The notes: generated from the sequence alone by a model not told the origin. Counted from the first letter of the stretch, positions 43,140 through 51,987 are shown. The stretch is 64,000 nucleotides of DNA from an uncultured Prevotella sp. (GCA_905236755.1 CAJOCR010000008.1:180769-244768); one strand, 5' to 3'. Numbers and translations are program-made.

Positions 43140-44429
43140 ATGAAAAGAAACCTGTTTTTGATTACTTTGCTTGCTATCTCGCTGACAGCTGGGGCACAGC
43201 AGGCACGTAAAGATTTCAAGGCCGATCGTAATCTTTCGGCAAGTAACTATCTGGCTTATCCTGGTCCACTTCAGGCTAAGTTAACCCCTACACCAAAGGG
43301 TTATGAGCCATTCTATCTGAGCCACTATGGACGTCACGGAAGTCGCTGGCTTATTGGTGATCGCGACTATAACCGTCCTGTGAAGATGCTGGCTAAAGCC
43401 GACTCTCTGGGTAAGCTTACAGCAAAAGGAAAAGACGTGTTGCGCAAGCTCACTCTCCTGCGTGATGCTGCCTACAAACGTGATGGCGAGCTAACTCTTC
43501 TGGGTGCTCAGCAGCACAAGGGAATAGCTAAGCGTATGGTTCAGAATTTCCCTGAGATTTTCGAGGGAAAGACTAATATCGATGCCAAGAGTACTGTTGT
43601 TATTCGTTGTATCCTTAGTATGGAGAACGCCCTCCAGCAGTTGCTCGTTATGAACCCTGAACTTCAGATTCGTCATGATGCCAGCTATCACGACATGTAT
43701 TATATGAATCAGAGCGATACTGCTCTTGATCATCGTAAGGTTACTCCTGAAGCTCGCAAGGCTTTAGACGAATTAAACAAGAAGCACATGCACCCAGAGC
43801 GTGTTATGCGTCTGTTGTTTAACGACGACAGCTACTGGCAGAACGAGATAAAGGCTAACGACCTTTATAAGGTGCTCTTCAAACAGGCAGGAAACCTACA
43901 GAGTACCGAGTTGCGTCACGATTTCACACTCTACGACCTCTTTACCGATGACGAGATTTACGACCTTTGGGTACAAGATAATGCAAGATGGTATGTTACC
44001 TATGGTCCATCTCCACTTAACGGTGGCACACAGCCTTATTCACAGCGTAATCTTCTTCGTAAGATTATCAGCGAAGCCGACAGCTGTTTGCAGCTAAAGC
44101 ATCCAGGTGCAACCCTTCGTTATGGTCACGACACAATGGTAATGCCTCTTACAGCCCTTCTCGAACTCGATGGTATGGGCAAGAAGATTAACGATCTTGA
44201 GCAGCTTGACAAAGAAGGTTGGCGCAACTATCGCATCTTCCCAATGGCTTGCAACATTCAGTTTGTGTTCTATCGTCCTGTAAATGGTAAGGGCGACATC
44301 CTTTTCAAGGTGTTGAGAAACGAGAATGAAGCTACCTTGCCTATCAAGGCTGTTTCAGGTCCTTACTATCGTTGGCAAGACTTCAAAGACTATTTCCTTA
44401 AGAAGCTCGACGCATACGAGAAAAAATAA
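43140..44429 (+). CDS. Multiple inositol-polyphosphate phosphatase (MINPP-type histidine phosphatase)
   Basis: This 429-residue exported enzyme (signal peptide MKRNLFLITLLAISLTAGAQ) belongs to the branch 2 histidine acid phosphatases. The active-site motif is LSHYGRHGSRWL near residue 62, and the proton donor is RYGHDTMVMPL near 330, in place of the HAE of MINPP or the HD of phytases. Relatives in Bacteroides release phosphate from phytate (inositol hexakisphosphate). The gene stands alone with a -7 box TATCTTTG at 43098-43105 and REP-like DNA upstream. Confidence 0.87.
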   Translation: MKRNLFLITLLAISLTAGAQQARKDFKADRNLSASNYLAYPGPLQAKLTPTPKGYEPFYLSHYGRHGSRWLIGDRDYNRPVKMLAKADSLGKLTAKGKDVLRKLTLLRDAAYKRDGELTLLGAQQHKGIAKRMVQNFPEIFEGKTNIDAKSTVVIRCILSMENALQQLLVMNPELQIRHDASYHDMYYMNQSDTALDHRKVTPEARKALDELNKKHMHPERVMRLLFNDDSYWQNEIKANDLYKVLFKQAGNLQSTELRHDFTLYDLFTDDEIYDLWVQDNARWYVTYGPSPLNGGTQPYSQRNLLRKIISEADSCLQLKHPGATLRYGHDTMVMPLTALLELDGMGKKINDLEQLDKEGWRNYRIFPMACNIQFVFYRPVNGKGDILFKVLRNENEATLPIKAVSGPYYRWQDFKDYFLKKLDAYEKK

Positions 44430-44448
44430 TTTTAACTGCGAAACTCTC

Positions 44449-44469
44449 CTCCCCTTATGAAGGGGAGGT
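44449..44469. repeat. GC-rich hairpin after the phosphatase gene
   Basis: CCTCCCCTT pairs perfectly with AAGGGGAGG around ATG. It has no T-run, so it looks like a REP-like hairpin more than a terminator. Confidence 0.5.
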
Positions 44470-44649
44470 TGAGTGGAGTAGGAAAGCATAGTAACTTGAT
44501 TATAACCCACTAAAAATGATTTACAAAATTCTAAAAAGGTAGCTGTAAATAATCTTAAAATCATCCTAAACGCATCCTAAGACCATCCAAAAGGCTTATA
44601 AAAGCGTAAAAAATATCACATTATAACAAAAAAGTTTTACGTTCTATAT

Positions 44650-44680
44650 TACTGCTTAAAAACGGATTAACTAAGCAGTA
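44650..44680 (+). terminator. Intrinsic terminator in a 545-base gene-free stretch
   Basis: TACTGCTTA (44650-44658) and TAAGCAGTA (44672-44680) pair perfectly and are followed by eight T. A second, partial copy of the 3' arm and T-run follows at about 44691-44710. The surrounding DNA (44640-44745) is partly similar in reverse to 31850-31915. Confidence 0.65.
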
Positions 44681-44808
44681 TTTTTTTTCTTAGTAGGGCA
44701 GTAATTTTTTTCTAACTGGGAAACAAAAATTGGCTACTTATTCCCCTTTGTATAGAACTAAGGCATCGCAGAAAAACCTTAACAAGACCAGAGCAAATAT
44801 ATAAGACA

Positions 44809-44828
44809 TAATCAAGAATTCTTGATTA
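44809..44828. promoter_or_regulatory. Perfect 20-base palindrome upstream of the outer-membrane barrel gene
   Basis: TAATCAAGAATTCTTGATTA is perfectly palindromic, 120 bases before the -7 box (TATTTTTG, near 44939) and 147 bases before the start codon. It looks like a dimer-binding operator; a foldback is also possible. Confidence 0.45.
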
Positions 44829-44974
44829 CACATACACTTGAAACGTGAATAGATGAAAAACCGTAAATAACTCAAGAATTAATGAACTTATAAGCTCAAA
44901 AAAACTCATATATCTATTGAGGTGTAGATAAAAATATATATTTTTGTAGTGCGAAAACAAATAATTAACTTTAT

Positions 44975-45751
44975 ATGAGAAAAATAACTGTTTTATTAGC
45001 TGCTATTATGCTATCTCTTTCTGCTGTGGCTCAGCAGAAACCACATACTTGGAAGATTACACCTCAAGTGGGATTAACTGCAAGTAAGTTTAATAAAGAT
45101 GCAAATGTGAGTGTTGGTTATGTTTTTGCTAAAGAAATGCCTGTTACCAACGAATTGTTACCTGTTGATGATTATGGTACTCATGCAGGGGGATATATGT
45201 TCTCACAAAGCAGAGGAAACTCTGGTTTTACAATAGGTGCTGAGGCTCAGTACCAGTTTAACAAGACTTTTGGTTTGTCGGTAGGTGCGTTCTATGCTCA
45301 GCAAGGTGTGAAATGGAATGTCAAAGGATTTAAGGATGATATAAAAACAATTGGTACAAATGGCGAAGAAAAAATTCTTGGTCAAATAGTTTTCAAGGAT
45401 AATCTTGTCCTTAACTACAACACGCTTGATATTCCTGTTATGGCTAATTTCTATGTATGGGAAGGTCTTGCATTAAAAGTAGGTCTTGAGCCACAGATTA
45501 CATTAAGTAAGAATGTTAATGGTGAATTTGTTATTATTAAAGACGAAAAAGAGCATATAGGAACTTCTAATGAATATAAATTGCGTTCATTTGGATTAAG
45601 TCTTCCTGTAGGTGCAAGCTACGAGTATGATAATGTTATTATTGACTTGCGTTATCATTTGGGATTAACCAATCTTGAAAATAACAATACCTATTACAAC
45701 ACAGATCATCGTTCACGAATGGTTACATTAACCGTTGGATATAAATTATAA
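44975..45751 (+). CDS. Outer-membrane beta-barrel protein (porin/PorT-like family)
   Basis: This 258-residue protein has a signal peptide (MRKITVLLAAIMLSLSAVAQ) and alternating aromatic/hydrophobic strands typical of the small outer-membrane barrels of Bacteroidota: TWKITPQVGLTASKF, FTIGAEAQYQFNKTFGLSVGAFYAQ, YNTLDIPVMANFYVWEGLALKVGLE, and a terminal RMVTLTVGYKL strand. The final aromatic-x-hydrophobic residue suits BAM-dependent insertion. The ligand is unknown. The gene ends three bases before the ThiD-like/AraC gene, so the two are probably co-transcribed. Confidence 0.8.
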   Translation: MRKITVLLAAIMLSLSAVAQQKPHTWKITPQVGLTASKFNKDANVSVGYVFAKEMPVTNELLPVDDYGTHAGGYMFSQSRGNSGFTIGAEAQYQFNKTFGLSVGAFYAQQGVKWNVKGFKDDIKTIGTNGEEKILGQIVFKDNLVLNYNTLDIPVMANFYVWEGLALKVGLEPQITLSKNVNGEFVIIKDEKEHIGTSNEYKLRSFGLSLPVGASYEYDNVIIDLRYHLGLTNLENNNTYYNTDHRSRMVTLTVGYKL

Positions 45752-45754
45752 TTC

Positions 45755-46858
45755 ATGAAGCAGAACACTACCATATTATCTATAACAGGTTCTGATAATA
45801 CGGGCGTTTCGGGCATTCAGGCTGATATTAAAACAATACAGGCCATGCAGGGCTATGCTCTCACGGCTGTTACAGCTGTTACAATACAGAATGCTGGCGG
45901 AATGCTCAATATTATGGACTTGCCAAAGGATATGGTGGTGGGACAGGTGAAGGCTATTGTTGAGGAGTTTCACCCTAAGGCCATAAAGATTGGGTTGCTT
46001 CGTGATGTAAGAACAATAAAGGCTGTAAGAAACGAGGTTATAGGCTGTAAGAATCTGATTCTTGTTCCTGGTATTCTCAACTCGCAAGGGCAACAGCTTA
46101 TGAAGGCTGAAACCCTTGAGGCTTGGAAAAAGATTCTTATTCCTGAGGCTTTTCTCATTCAGTTGCGTTGTAGCGAGGCAGAACTATTACTCAACATGCA
46201 GATCTGTTCTGATAACGACATGATACATGCTGCCAAACGACTTGTAGAGATAGGTGCTAAGGCAGTATTGTTGCGTGGAGGACATCAGGTGGAAAACAGA
46301 CTTACGGCTCTTTTGTATTATGATGGAAAGAAAGAGTTCTTCTCATCAGAAAATACCGAAGGGTGGCAGAAACATGGTGTTGGAGGCACTCTCTCGGCAG
46401 CTATAGCCACTCGTCTTGCCTTTGGCGACACATTAAAAGAGGCTATCAGCAAGGCTCACGACTATATGCATGCTCAGGTGGTGTTTGGCGTGAAGACTGT
46501 AAAGGCTAACAGGAAAGAGATAACAGAAAGATCTCTTCAGCGCAAGGCTGATATATATAATGAGTTTACCACTCTTGTGGCTCAGCATTATCGCGAGGCT
46601 CATGATGTGGCTTTCTATGCCGACAAACTTGCTATTACCACTCGTTATCTCTCACGAGTAACAACAGATGTTGTGGGCTATCCTCCCAAGCAGCTAATCT
46701 TTAATTATATCATGCAGGAAGCCTGTTCGCTTCTTAAAACCTCACGCCTTTCTTTGGGCGAAATATCTGCACACCTTGGTTTTTCTAACGAATCTCGCTT
46801 TGTGGCATTCTTCAAAAACCAGCATGGAGTGTCGCCAGGTGTGTGGAGAAAAGGATAA
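45755..46858 (+). CDS. Regulator with a ThiD/PdxK-like kinase domain fused to an AraC-type DNA-binding domain
   Basis: Residues 1-262 resemble ThiD (HMP/HMP-phosphate kinase) and pyridoxal kinases: ILSITGSDNTGVSGIQADIK at 8-26, AIKIGLLRD near 76, VLLRGGH near 171, and HGVGGTLSAAIATRLAFG at 207-224. Residues of about 265-367 are an AraC helix-turn-helix pair (RYLSRVTTDVVGYPPKQLIF, SLGEISAHLGFSNESRFVAF, HGVSP). The ThiD active site normally reads GTGCT; here it is GVGGT, so the catalytic Cys is lost. The kinase fold may therefore sense a vitamin (pyridoxal, PLP or HMP) and control transcription. The pdxS-pdxT genes start 295 bases downstream, an obvious target. Confidence 0.8.
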   Translation: MKQNTTILSITGSDNTGVSGIQADIKTIQAMQGYALTAVTAVTIQNAGGMLNIMDLPKDMVVGQVKAIVEEFHPKAIKIGLLRDVRTIKAVRNEVIGCKNLILVPGILNSQGQQLMKAETLEAWKKILIPEAFLIQLRCSEAELLLNMQICSDNDMIHAAKRLVEIGAKAVLLRGGHQVENRLTALLYYDGKKEFFSSENTEGWQKHGVGGTLSAAIATRLAFGDTLKEAISKAHDYMHAQVVFGVKTVKANRKEITERSLQRKADIYNEFTTLVAQHYREAHDVAFYADKLAITTRYLSRVTTDVVGYPPKQLIFNYIMQEACSLLKTSRLSLGEISAHLGFSNESRFVAFFKNQHGVSPGVWRKG

Positions 46859-46861
46859 TTT

Positions 46862-47022
46862 GAAATTACGAATGTGGAATTTTGAATTAGTCGCACTTCG
46901 TGCGATGTTAAATTATTCAATGAAGAATTATAAACTGACAATTAATAATTTATAATTATATAATTTGTAATTGCGCTTTGCGCAACTAATTCGTAACTTG
47001 TAATTCGTAGTTCGTAATTATT
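46862..47022. repeat. REP-like block between the regulator and pdxS
   Basis: It holds TCGCAC-ttc-GTGCGA near 46890 and TTGCGC-ttt-GCGCAA near 46972, with aattcgtaattc-type words around them. It matches the module set at 58066-58232. Confidence 0.65.
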
Positions 47023-47060
47023 AAAAACGTAGCCAATAGTTATTGAAATGGGAACTGGCG

Positions 47061-47146
47061 TTTGTCGGTTTCTTTCTTTCCATATACTTTTGTCGCCAAA
47101 ATAATATTAACGGCGATATAGACGGATTATAGACGGATTATAAAGG
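47061..47146 (+). promoter_or_regulatory. Promoter and 11-base repeats of pdxS
   Basis: TTTG (47061-47064) and TACTTTTG (47085-47092) are 20 bases apart, a full Bacteroidota promoter. The leader then has three 11-base repeats (GATATAGACG, GATTATAGACG, GATTATAAAGG) at 47115-47146. The last supplies the ribosome-binding AAAGG, seven bases before the ATG. Confidence 0.7.
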
Positions 47147-47153
47147 AAAGTAT

Positions 47154-48026
47154 ATGGAAGATAGAACTACTTTGAACCGCAACCTGGCTCAGATGCTCAA
47201 GGGCGGAGTGATAATGGATGTAACAACCCCAGAGCAGGCTCGTATCGCTGAGGCTGCTGGTGCGTGTGCAGTAATGGCTTTAGAGAGAATTCCTGCCGAT
47301 ATTCGAGCTGCAGGAGGCGTTTCTCGTATGAGCGATCCAAAGATGATTAAAGGTATTCAGGAGGCAGTATCTATTCCTGTAATGGCAAAATGCCGTATTG
47401 GTCATTTTGTTGAGGCTCAGATACTCGAAGCTATAGAGATTGACTATATTGACGAGAGCGAGGTTCTTTCGCCTGCCGATGATGTGTATCATATTGACAA
47501 GCGTAAGTTCAACGTACCATTTGTGTGTGGAGCACGCGATCTTGGCGAGGCTCTCCGTCGTATTAACGAGGGTGCTACCATGATTCGCACTAAGGGCGAG
47601 CCAGGAACAGGCGATGTTGTGCAGGCTGTTCGTCACATGCGTAAGATGCAACGTGAGATTCATCAAATTACTTCATTGCAGGAAGATGAACTGTATGAGG
47701 CTGCAAAACAGTTGCAAGTGCCTTATGAGTTGGTGCAGTTTGTTCATGACAACGGAAAACTGCCTGTTGTGAATTTTGCTGCGGGTGGTGTGGCTACTCC
47801 TGCCGATGCAGCCCTTATGATGCAGCTTGGAGCAGAAGGTGTGTTTGTGGGAAGTGGTATCTTTAAGAGTGGCGACCCAGAGAAACGTGCTCAGGCTATT
47901 GTGAAGGCTGTTACCAACTATCAGAATCCCAAGATTCTTGCAGAACTCAGCGAAGATCTTGGTGAGGCTATGGTGGGTATCAACGAGAGCGAAATAAAAC
48001 TCATCATGGAGGAGAGAGGAAAATGA
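47154..48026 (+). CDS. pdxS: Pyridoxal 5'-phosphate synthase lyase subunit PdxS
   Basis: PdxS makes PLP directly from ribose 5-phosphate, glyceraldehyde 3-phosphate and ammonia in the DXP-independent pathway, with PdxT as glutaminase. The 290-residue TIM barrel has the family stretches [60 protein letters not shown], the active-site Lys in AKCRIGH and in [13 protein letters not shown], and [20 protein letters not shown]. The length is normal. REP-like DNA separates it from pdxT by 212 bases. Confidence 0.97.
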   Translation: MEDRTTLNRNLAQMLKGGVIMDVTTPEQARIAEAAGACAVMALERIPADIRAAGGVSRMSDPKMIKGIQEAVSIPVMAKCRIGHFVEAQILEAIEIDYIDESEVLSPADDVYHIDKRKFNVPFVCGARDLGEALRRINEGATMIRTKGEPGTGDVVQAVRHMRKMQREIHQITSLQEDELYEAAKQLQVPYELVQFVHDNGKLPVVNFAAGGVATPADAALMMQLGAEGVFVGSGIFKSGDPEKRAQAIVKAVTNYQNPKILAELSEDLGEAMVGINESEIKLIMEERGK

Positions 48027-48238
48027 ATTATGAATTATGAATTTTGAATGTGGAATTACGAATAGGTTGCGCAAAGCGCAATTACTAATGATGAATTACG
48101 AGTTTTGAATTTGGAACCAACGGTCACTGACCGAGCAGAAGTAAAGATGGAAATATTGAAAAATTGAAAGATGGAAAATTTAATGCCGTAGGCATTCATT
48201 ATTCAATATTCAATATTCATTATTCAATAGCGAAGCGT
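48027..48238. repeat. REP-like DNA between pdxS and pdxT
   Basis: Modules TTGCGC-aaa-GCGCAA near 48067, CGGTCA-c-TGACCG near 48120 and ATGCC-gta-GGCAT near 48184 fill the gap, with attcaatattcaatattc words just before the pdxT start. In most genomes the two genes lie side by side, so this looks inserted. Confidence 0.7.
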
Positions 48239-48775
48239 ATGAATATAGCTATATTGGCACTTCAGGGAGCTTTTGCCGAACACGAGCAAATACTCCATAA
48301 ACTTGGAGTGGAAACATTTCAGGTGCGTAACCTTGAAGACTGGCAACGACACAAAGACGGACTCATTATCCCAGGAGGCGAGAGTACTGCCATTATGAAG
48401 ATAATGAAGGATGAAAATCTTTTTGAGCCAATAAAAAAGGCAATAGAGGAGGGACTTCCTGTTTTTGGCACCTGTGCCGGACTTATTCTTCTCGACAAGC
48501 AGCACCTTGGAACTATGAACATCAAGGCTAAGAGAAACGCCTACGGCAGACAGCTGGGCAGTTTCTCCACAACAGACACGTTTAAAGGAATTGGCCCAAT
48601 ACCTATGACTTTCATTCGTGCGCCATATATAGAATCTGTTGGCGAGGGGGTAGAGGTTCTCGCAGAGGTAGATGGACATATTGTGGCTGCACGTCAGGGA
48701 AAGCAACTCGTTACGGCCTTTCATCCTGAATTAGACTCAGACTTGCGTGTACATGAATATTTCCTAAACCTGTAA
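48239..48775 (+). CDS. pdxT: Pyridoxal 5'-phosphate synthase glutaminase subunit PdxT
   Basis: PdxT hydrolyses glutamine and passes the ammonia to PdxS. The 178-residue class I glutaminase has [15 protein letters not shown] (residues about 42-56), the nucleophile Cys in [10 protein letters not shown] near 79, and the His-Glu of the triad in [10 protein letters not shown] at the end. The ATG at 48239 gives the family start ([16 protein letters not shown]); the frame runs 25 codons upstream through REP-like DNA. The 212-base gap from pdxS means it may be translated from a read-through transcript or have its own promoter. Confidence 0.96.
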   Translation: MNIAILALQGAFAEHEQILHKLGVETFQVRNLEDWQRHKDGLIIPGGESTAIMKIMKDENLFEPIKKAIEEGLPVFGTCAGLILLDKQHLGTMNIKAKRNAYGRQLGSFSTTDTFKGIGPIPMTFIRAPYIESVGEGVEVLAEVDGHIVAARQGKQLVTAFHPELDSDLRVHEYFLNL

Positions 48776-48817
48776 AAATACCACATGAATGTGATTGTGT
48801 GCCATCCATATTTTTTC

Positions 48818-48825
48818 TATTTTTG
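48818..48825 (+). promoter_or_regulatory. -7 box for the symporter gene
   Basis: TATTTTTG matches TAnnTTTG and is 27 bases before the ATG at 48853. Confidence 0.55.
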
Positions 48826-48852
48826 CATCTGTAAAGATACAAAAACAAAGAA

Positions 48853-50085
48853 ATGGCTGAAACATCACTAAAAAAGAGAGATAAGAATAGCCAACAACGA
48901 CAGTTGGTATTATGGATTGGCGCACTCATCACAGGTGGTTTACTTGGACTCATCAACCTTTCATGGTTGCATGAGTTTATGAATTTTATAGCTACAGTTT
49001 ATACTCGATTATTCCAACTGTTGGCTGTTCCTACAATTTCTTTAGCGGTAATAACCACCCTTGCCTCTTTTGGAAATCAAAAAGACACAGGACGAATATT
49101 CCGCCATACCATCACCTTTACCTTGCTCACCACATTTGCCGCAGCTTTTGTTGGCTTGTTGCTTTATTTGATTGTTACACCTGGTAATCTGCCACTTGAT
49201 GTGGTAAGCAAAGGAAATAGCGAACTACCTCAGGATCTTGGCACATTATCTTATCTTGAGCATATTCTAAGAGTCATTCCAAATAATATAGTGCAACCAT
49301 TTCTTGAAGGAAATGTTCTGTCTATATTGTTATTGGCTTTTGCAATAGGAATAGGATTGGCAAAACTACCAGATTCTGATGGTAAGAAAACAGTAGTAAA
49401 TCTTTTTCATGGACTTCAGGATTTGTTATTTCTGCTTATTCGGGCTCTTATATGGACCCTGCCTTTGGGTATTGTTGCTTTTGCTGCTCAGTTGTCGGCC
49501 CAAGTAAATGCAGGTATAGTATTTGACTCTTTAGGAAAATATGTAGCTGTCATCATTGGTGGAAATGCCATACAATTCTTTGTTGTATTACCTTTGTTCC
49601 TTTTGGCAAGGGGTATTAATCCTATTCGTACCATGAGTAGCATGAGTCCTGCTTTGTTAATGGCTCTTTTCACAAAGAGTAGCGCAGCCACTCTTCCTGT
49701 AACAATGGAGACTGCCGAAAAGCGGTTAGGCGTTTCTTCAAAGATAGCTCGTTTTGTGTTGCCTATCTGTACTACCATCAATATGAATGGTTGTGCCGCC
49801 TTTATACTTGTCACATCACTTTTTGTTATGCAGAATGGAGGCATACAACTCTCATTTGCAAGTATGCTACTGTGGCTTTTCATATCAGTTATCTCTGCAG
49901 TTGGTAATGCTGGTGTGCCTATGGGGTGCTATTTCCTCACCCTCTCTTTGATGAGTGGCACCGGCGCCCCTATAGGTATTATGGGAATAATCCTACCTAT
50001 TTACACCATAATAGATATGATAGAAACAGCTGAGAATGTGTGGTCAGATAGTTGCGTATGCGCAATTACCAACAGCTATTCTTAG
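48853..50085 (+). CDS. Dicarboxylate/amino acid:cation symporter (SDF family)
   Basis: This 410-residue inner-membrane transporter takes up dicarboxylates, glutamate/aspartate or serine with sodium or protons. It has eight or so hydrophobic segments and the family's reentrant-loop signatures: SSAATLPVTMETAEKRLGVS near residue 275, TTINMNGCAAFILVTSLFV near 312, and GNAGVPMGCYFLTLSLMSGTG near 355. The last ten codons (CVCAITNSYS) are encoded by a REP-like hairpin (50052-50065), so the usual C-terminus may have been replaced. A run of nine G begins at the stop codon. Confidence 0.9.
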   Translation: MAETSLKKRDKNSQQRQLVLWIGALITGGLLGLINLSWLHEFMNFIATVYTRLFQLLAVPTISLAVITTLASFGNQKDTGRIFRHTITFTLLTTFAAAFVGLLLYLIVTPGNLPLDVVSKGNSELPQDLGTLSYLEHILRVIPNNIVQPFLEGNVLSILLLAFAIGIGLAKLPDSDGKKTVVNLFHGLQDLLFLLIRALIWTLPLGIVAFAAQLSAQVNAGIVFDSLGKYVAVIIGGNAIQFFVVLPLFLLARGINPIRTMSSMSPALLMALFTKSSAATLPVTMETAEKRLGVSSKIARFVLPICTTINMNGCAAFILVTSLFVMQNGGIQLSFASMLLWLFISVISAVGNAGVPMGCYFLTLSLMSGTGAPIGIMGIILPIYTIIDMIETAENVWSDSCVCAITNSYS

Positions 50086-50103
50086 GGGGGGGGATACGGA
50101 ATA

Positions 50104-50613
50104 CTAATTCCATTCTGGTTTACTGCTAAGTAATTGAATAGTTGATGTAAATGCGTTAATTATATTGGATAAGTTAGGGTTGTCATTACGTACAACAAGG
50201 GTGGCATAATTTATAACCCCGTCATCTTCAATAGAAGAACTCATAAACGTAAAGGCATTCTTTTTACAATATGTAGAAAACCAAAATTGAAAGAGACGAT
50301 TTCTCATAGCTTGCTTTCCATCACCTGTTTCACAGATATAAAGCATGGTAGAGTTGTTTGTTCTAAAGAATTCGTCAACAATAGCTATTACTGTATCGCG
50401 TAGTTTAGCATCATTTGGAGATTTTTGATTGTTAACATTAGCAATAATCAACTCATAACAATCTTTAAGACGAAGTGTTTCTTCGTCAAGCATAAATCCA
50501 ACAGAATAGTGAACATTACTATCTGTAAAGAATTCAAAAAATCCTTTTTCGGTTGCTTCTCTTACAATGTAAGGAGACTTCTTGTTTATATTTTCAATTG
50601 AAAGTGCTTTCAC
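50104..50613 (-). CDS. DUF6169 family protein
   Basis: This 169-residue soluble protein shows the DUF6169 pattern: YIVREATEKGFFEFFTDSNV near the start, VHYSVGFMLDE, DTVIAIVDEFFRTN and MLYICETGDGKQAMRNRLFQ near 100-120. Nothing identifies a catalytic residue. It shares four bases with a 51-residue upstream partner, and both are in one transcript. Pairs of a very small and a medium gene with such overlap are often toxin-antitoxin or regulatory modules, but no function is known to me. It sits alone between the symporter and a glycosyltransferase region. Confidence 0.7.
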   Translation of the reverse strand: MKALSIENINKKSPYIVREATEKGFFEFFTDSNVHYSVGFMLDEETLRLKDCYELIIANVNNQKSPNDAKLRDTVIAIVDEFFRTNNSTMLYICETGDGKQAMRNRLFQFWFSTYCKKNAFTFMSSSIEDDGVINYATLVVRNDNPNLSNIINAFTSTIQLLSSKPEWN

Positions 50614-50765
50614 ATTACAGAAAAATGTGTAGCCTTCTGGCCTGTTCTTTTCTCAAATTCCTCCTTCATTTTCCTTTCAAGTCTCGCAATACATTCGCGT
50701 TTCTTAGCTTGTCCTGCTCTGAATCGCGCTAAAGCCTCTTCTCGTGTTATGACTTTTTTATCCAT
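50610..50765 (-). CDS. Small basic helical protein, partner of the DUF6169 gene
   Basis: This 51-residue, highly charged helical protein (MDKKVITREEALARFRAGQA then KKRECIARLERKMKEEFEKR) has no family that I recognise. The ATG at 50765 is chosen because a Shine-Dalgarno-like AGGAG lies eight bases upstream and a -7 box TATCTTTG at 50791-50798 drives it; the frame extends 29 codons further but over the promoter. It overlaps the DUF6169 gene by four bases, so the two are translationally coupled and probably act together. Confidence 0.6.
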   Translation of the reverse strand: MDKKVITREEALARFRAGQAKKRECIARLERKMKEEFEKRTGQKATHFSVM

Positions 50766-50884
50766 ACTTAATCTCCTATAGTTTCTTTTGCAAAGATAAA
50801 GTAAGTGAAGGGAATATGCAAGCAAAATTTGTTTTATTTGTATATGCTTCACGTTATTTCCTATAGTTGTAGGGGCACAGATAT

Positions 50885-51979
50885 TTAATGTTTATTGCAA
50901 TCAAGTATTGCTGCTGCAACTATTACAAGTTTAAACATTTTATTCTTAATGAGCCTGAGATAGAGTCTGTCTTTGCTCTTTCTTAAGTTCACGTTATCAA
51001 GTTTGTCTCCGTATAAGTTCACCAAAGCCTTTGCGTGTTTAATAGCCTTTCTGTATTCCTTGTATTTATATTCTTTAAGGACTTGATTAACGCAATAATA
51101 TACAGGACTCAAGTATGGAGTATTGTAGAACTTATCTTTACTTGGTTCAGGATAAATAGCCATATATGTATTGTAGAATTCCTCATCACTCTGCTTTTCA
51201 AGAATTTGGCTATATCCACAATGCGCTAAGAAACTACATTCCATTATAGGTTTCTTGCATTGCCATTTTGAACACAGTTTTTCTAAAGGTTTGTTAATGG
51301 CATCATAATAATATTTCACCTGTTCAAATGTTATAGGATATTTATCTGGAATGCATTTAGTAACAGGCTCATCGTAATTATATCCAGCATAAGGAATCAA
51401 ACGTATACTATTGCAATAATATATATAATGCAAACAAAATGCAGTATCTTCGTAAGATTTTAATTTTTCGTCAAATCTTATATTATTTTCTGTAATAATA
51501 GAACGTTTAAACAATTTGGCACAAGGAGAGCCATTCCAAAGATAACTATAAGTTAGATAATCTTTTATACCTTCATTAACAAAGGACTTATCGTGTATAA
51601 AAGTATGGTGTGCCTTAGGATGTCTTATAATACCAGAAATGACATAATCATATTCTGTATATTTTGCTAGATTTTCGAGATAATCATTATTGACCCAATC
51701 ATCAGAATCGCAAAATGCAATCCATTCTCCTTGGGCTATTTCAAGACCTTTGTTACGAGCCGAGCTAACACCTCCATTATCTTTATAAACATGCTTAATT
51801 CGTGCGTCTTTTTCGCACAAGCATCTGCAGATGTTTTCTGATTTGTCCTTACTGCCGTCATTAACAAGAATTATTTCCCAATCATGGTATGTTTGAGAAA
51901 TAACGCTATCTACGCATTTAAGTATAGTTTTTTCTGCGTCATAGACTGGTATTATAATTGATATCATTTTTCTATTCAT
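50885..51979 (-). CDS. Glycosyltransferase family 2
   Basis: This is a 364-residue GT-A enzyme with ISIIIPVYDAEKTILKCVDS at the start, WEIILVNDGSKDKSENIC near residue 35, GGVSSARNKGLEIAQGEWI near 70 and the metal-binding FCDSDDWVNNDYL near 92. The C-terminal part is basic and rich in hydrophobic residues. The substrate is not predictable; it is transcribed eight bases after another GT2 gene and the pair may build an exopolysaccharide or O-antigen side chain. Confidence 0.88.
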   Translation of the reverse strand: MNRKMISIIIPVYDAEKTILKCVDSVISQTYHDWEIILVNDGSKDKSENICRCLCEKDARIKHVYKDNGGVSSARNKGLEIAQGEWIAFCDSDDWVNNDYLENLAKYTEYDYVISGIIRHPKAHHTFIHDKSFVNEGIKDYLTYSYLWNGSPCAKLFKRSIITENNIRFDEKLKSYEDTAFCLHYIYYCNSIRLIPYAGYNYDEPVTKCIPDKYPITFEQVKYYYDAINKPLEKLCSKWQCKKPIMECSFLAHCGYSQILEKQSDEEFYNTYMAIYPEPSKDKFYNTPYLSPVYYCVNQVLKEYKYKEYRKAIKHAKALVNLYGDKLDNVNLRKSKDRLYLRLIKNKMFKLVIVAAAILDCNKH

Positions 51980-51987
51980 TTTAATTC

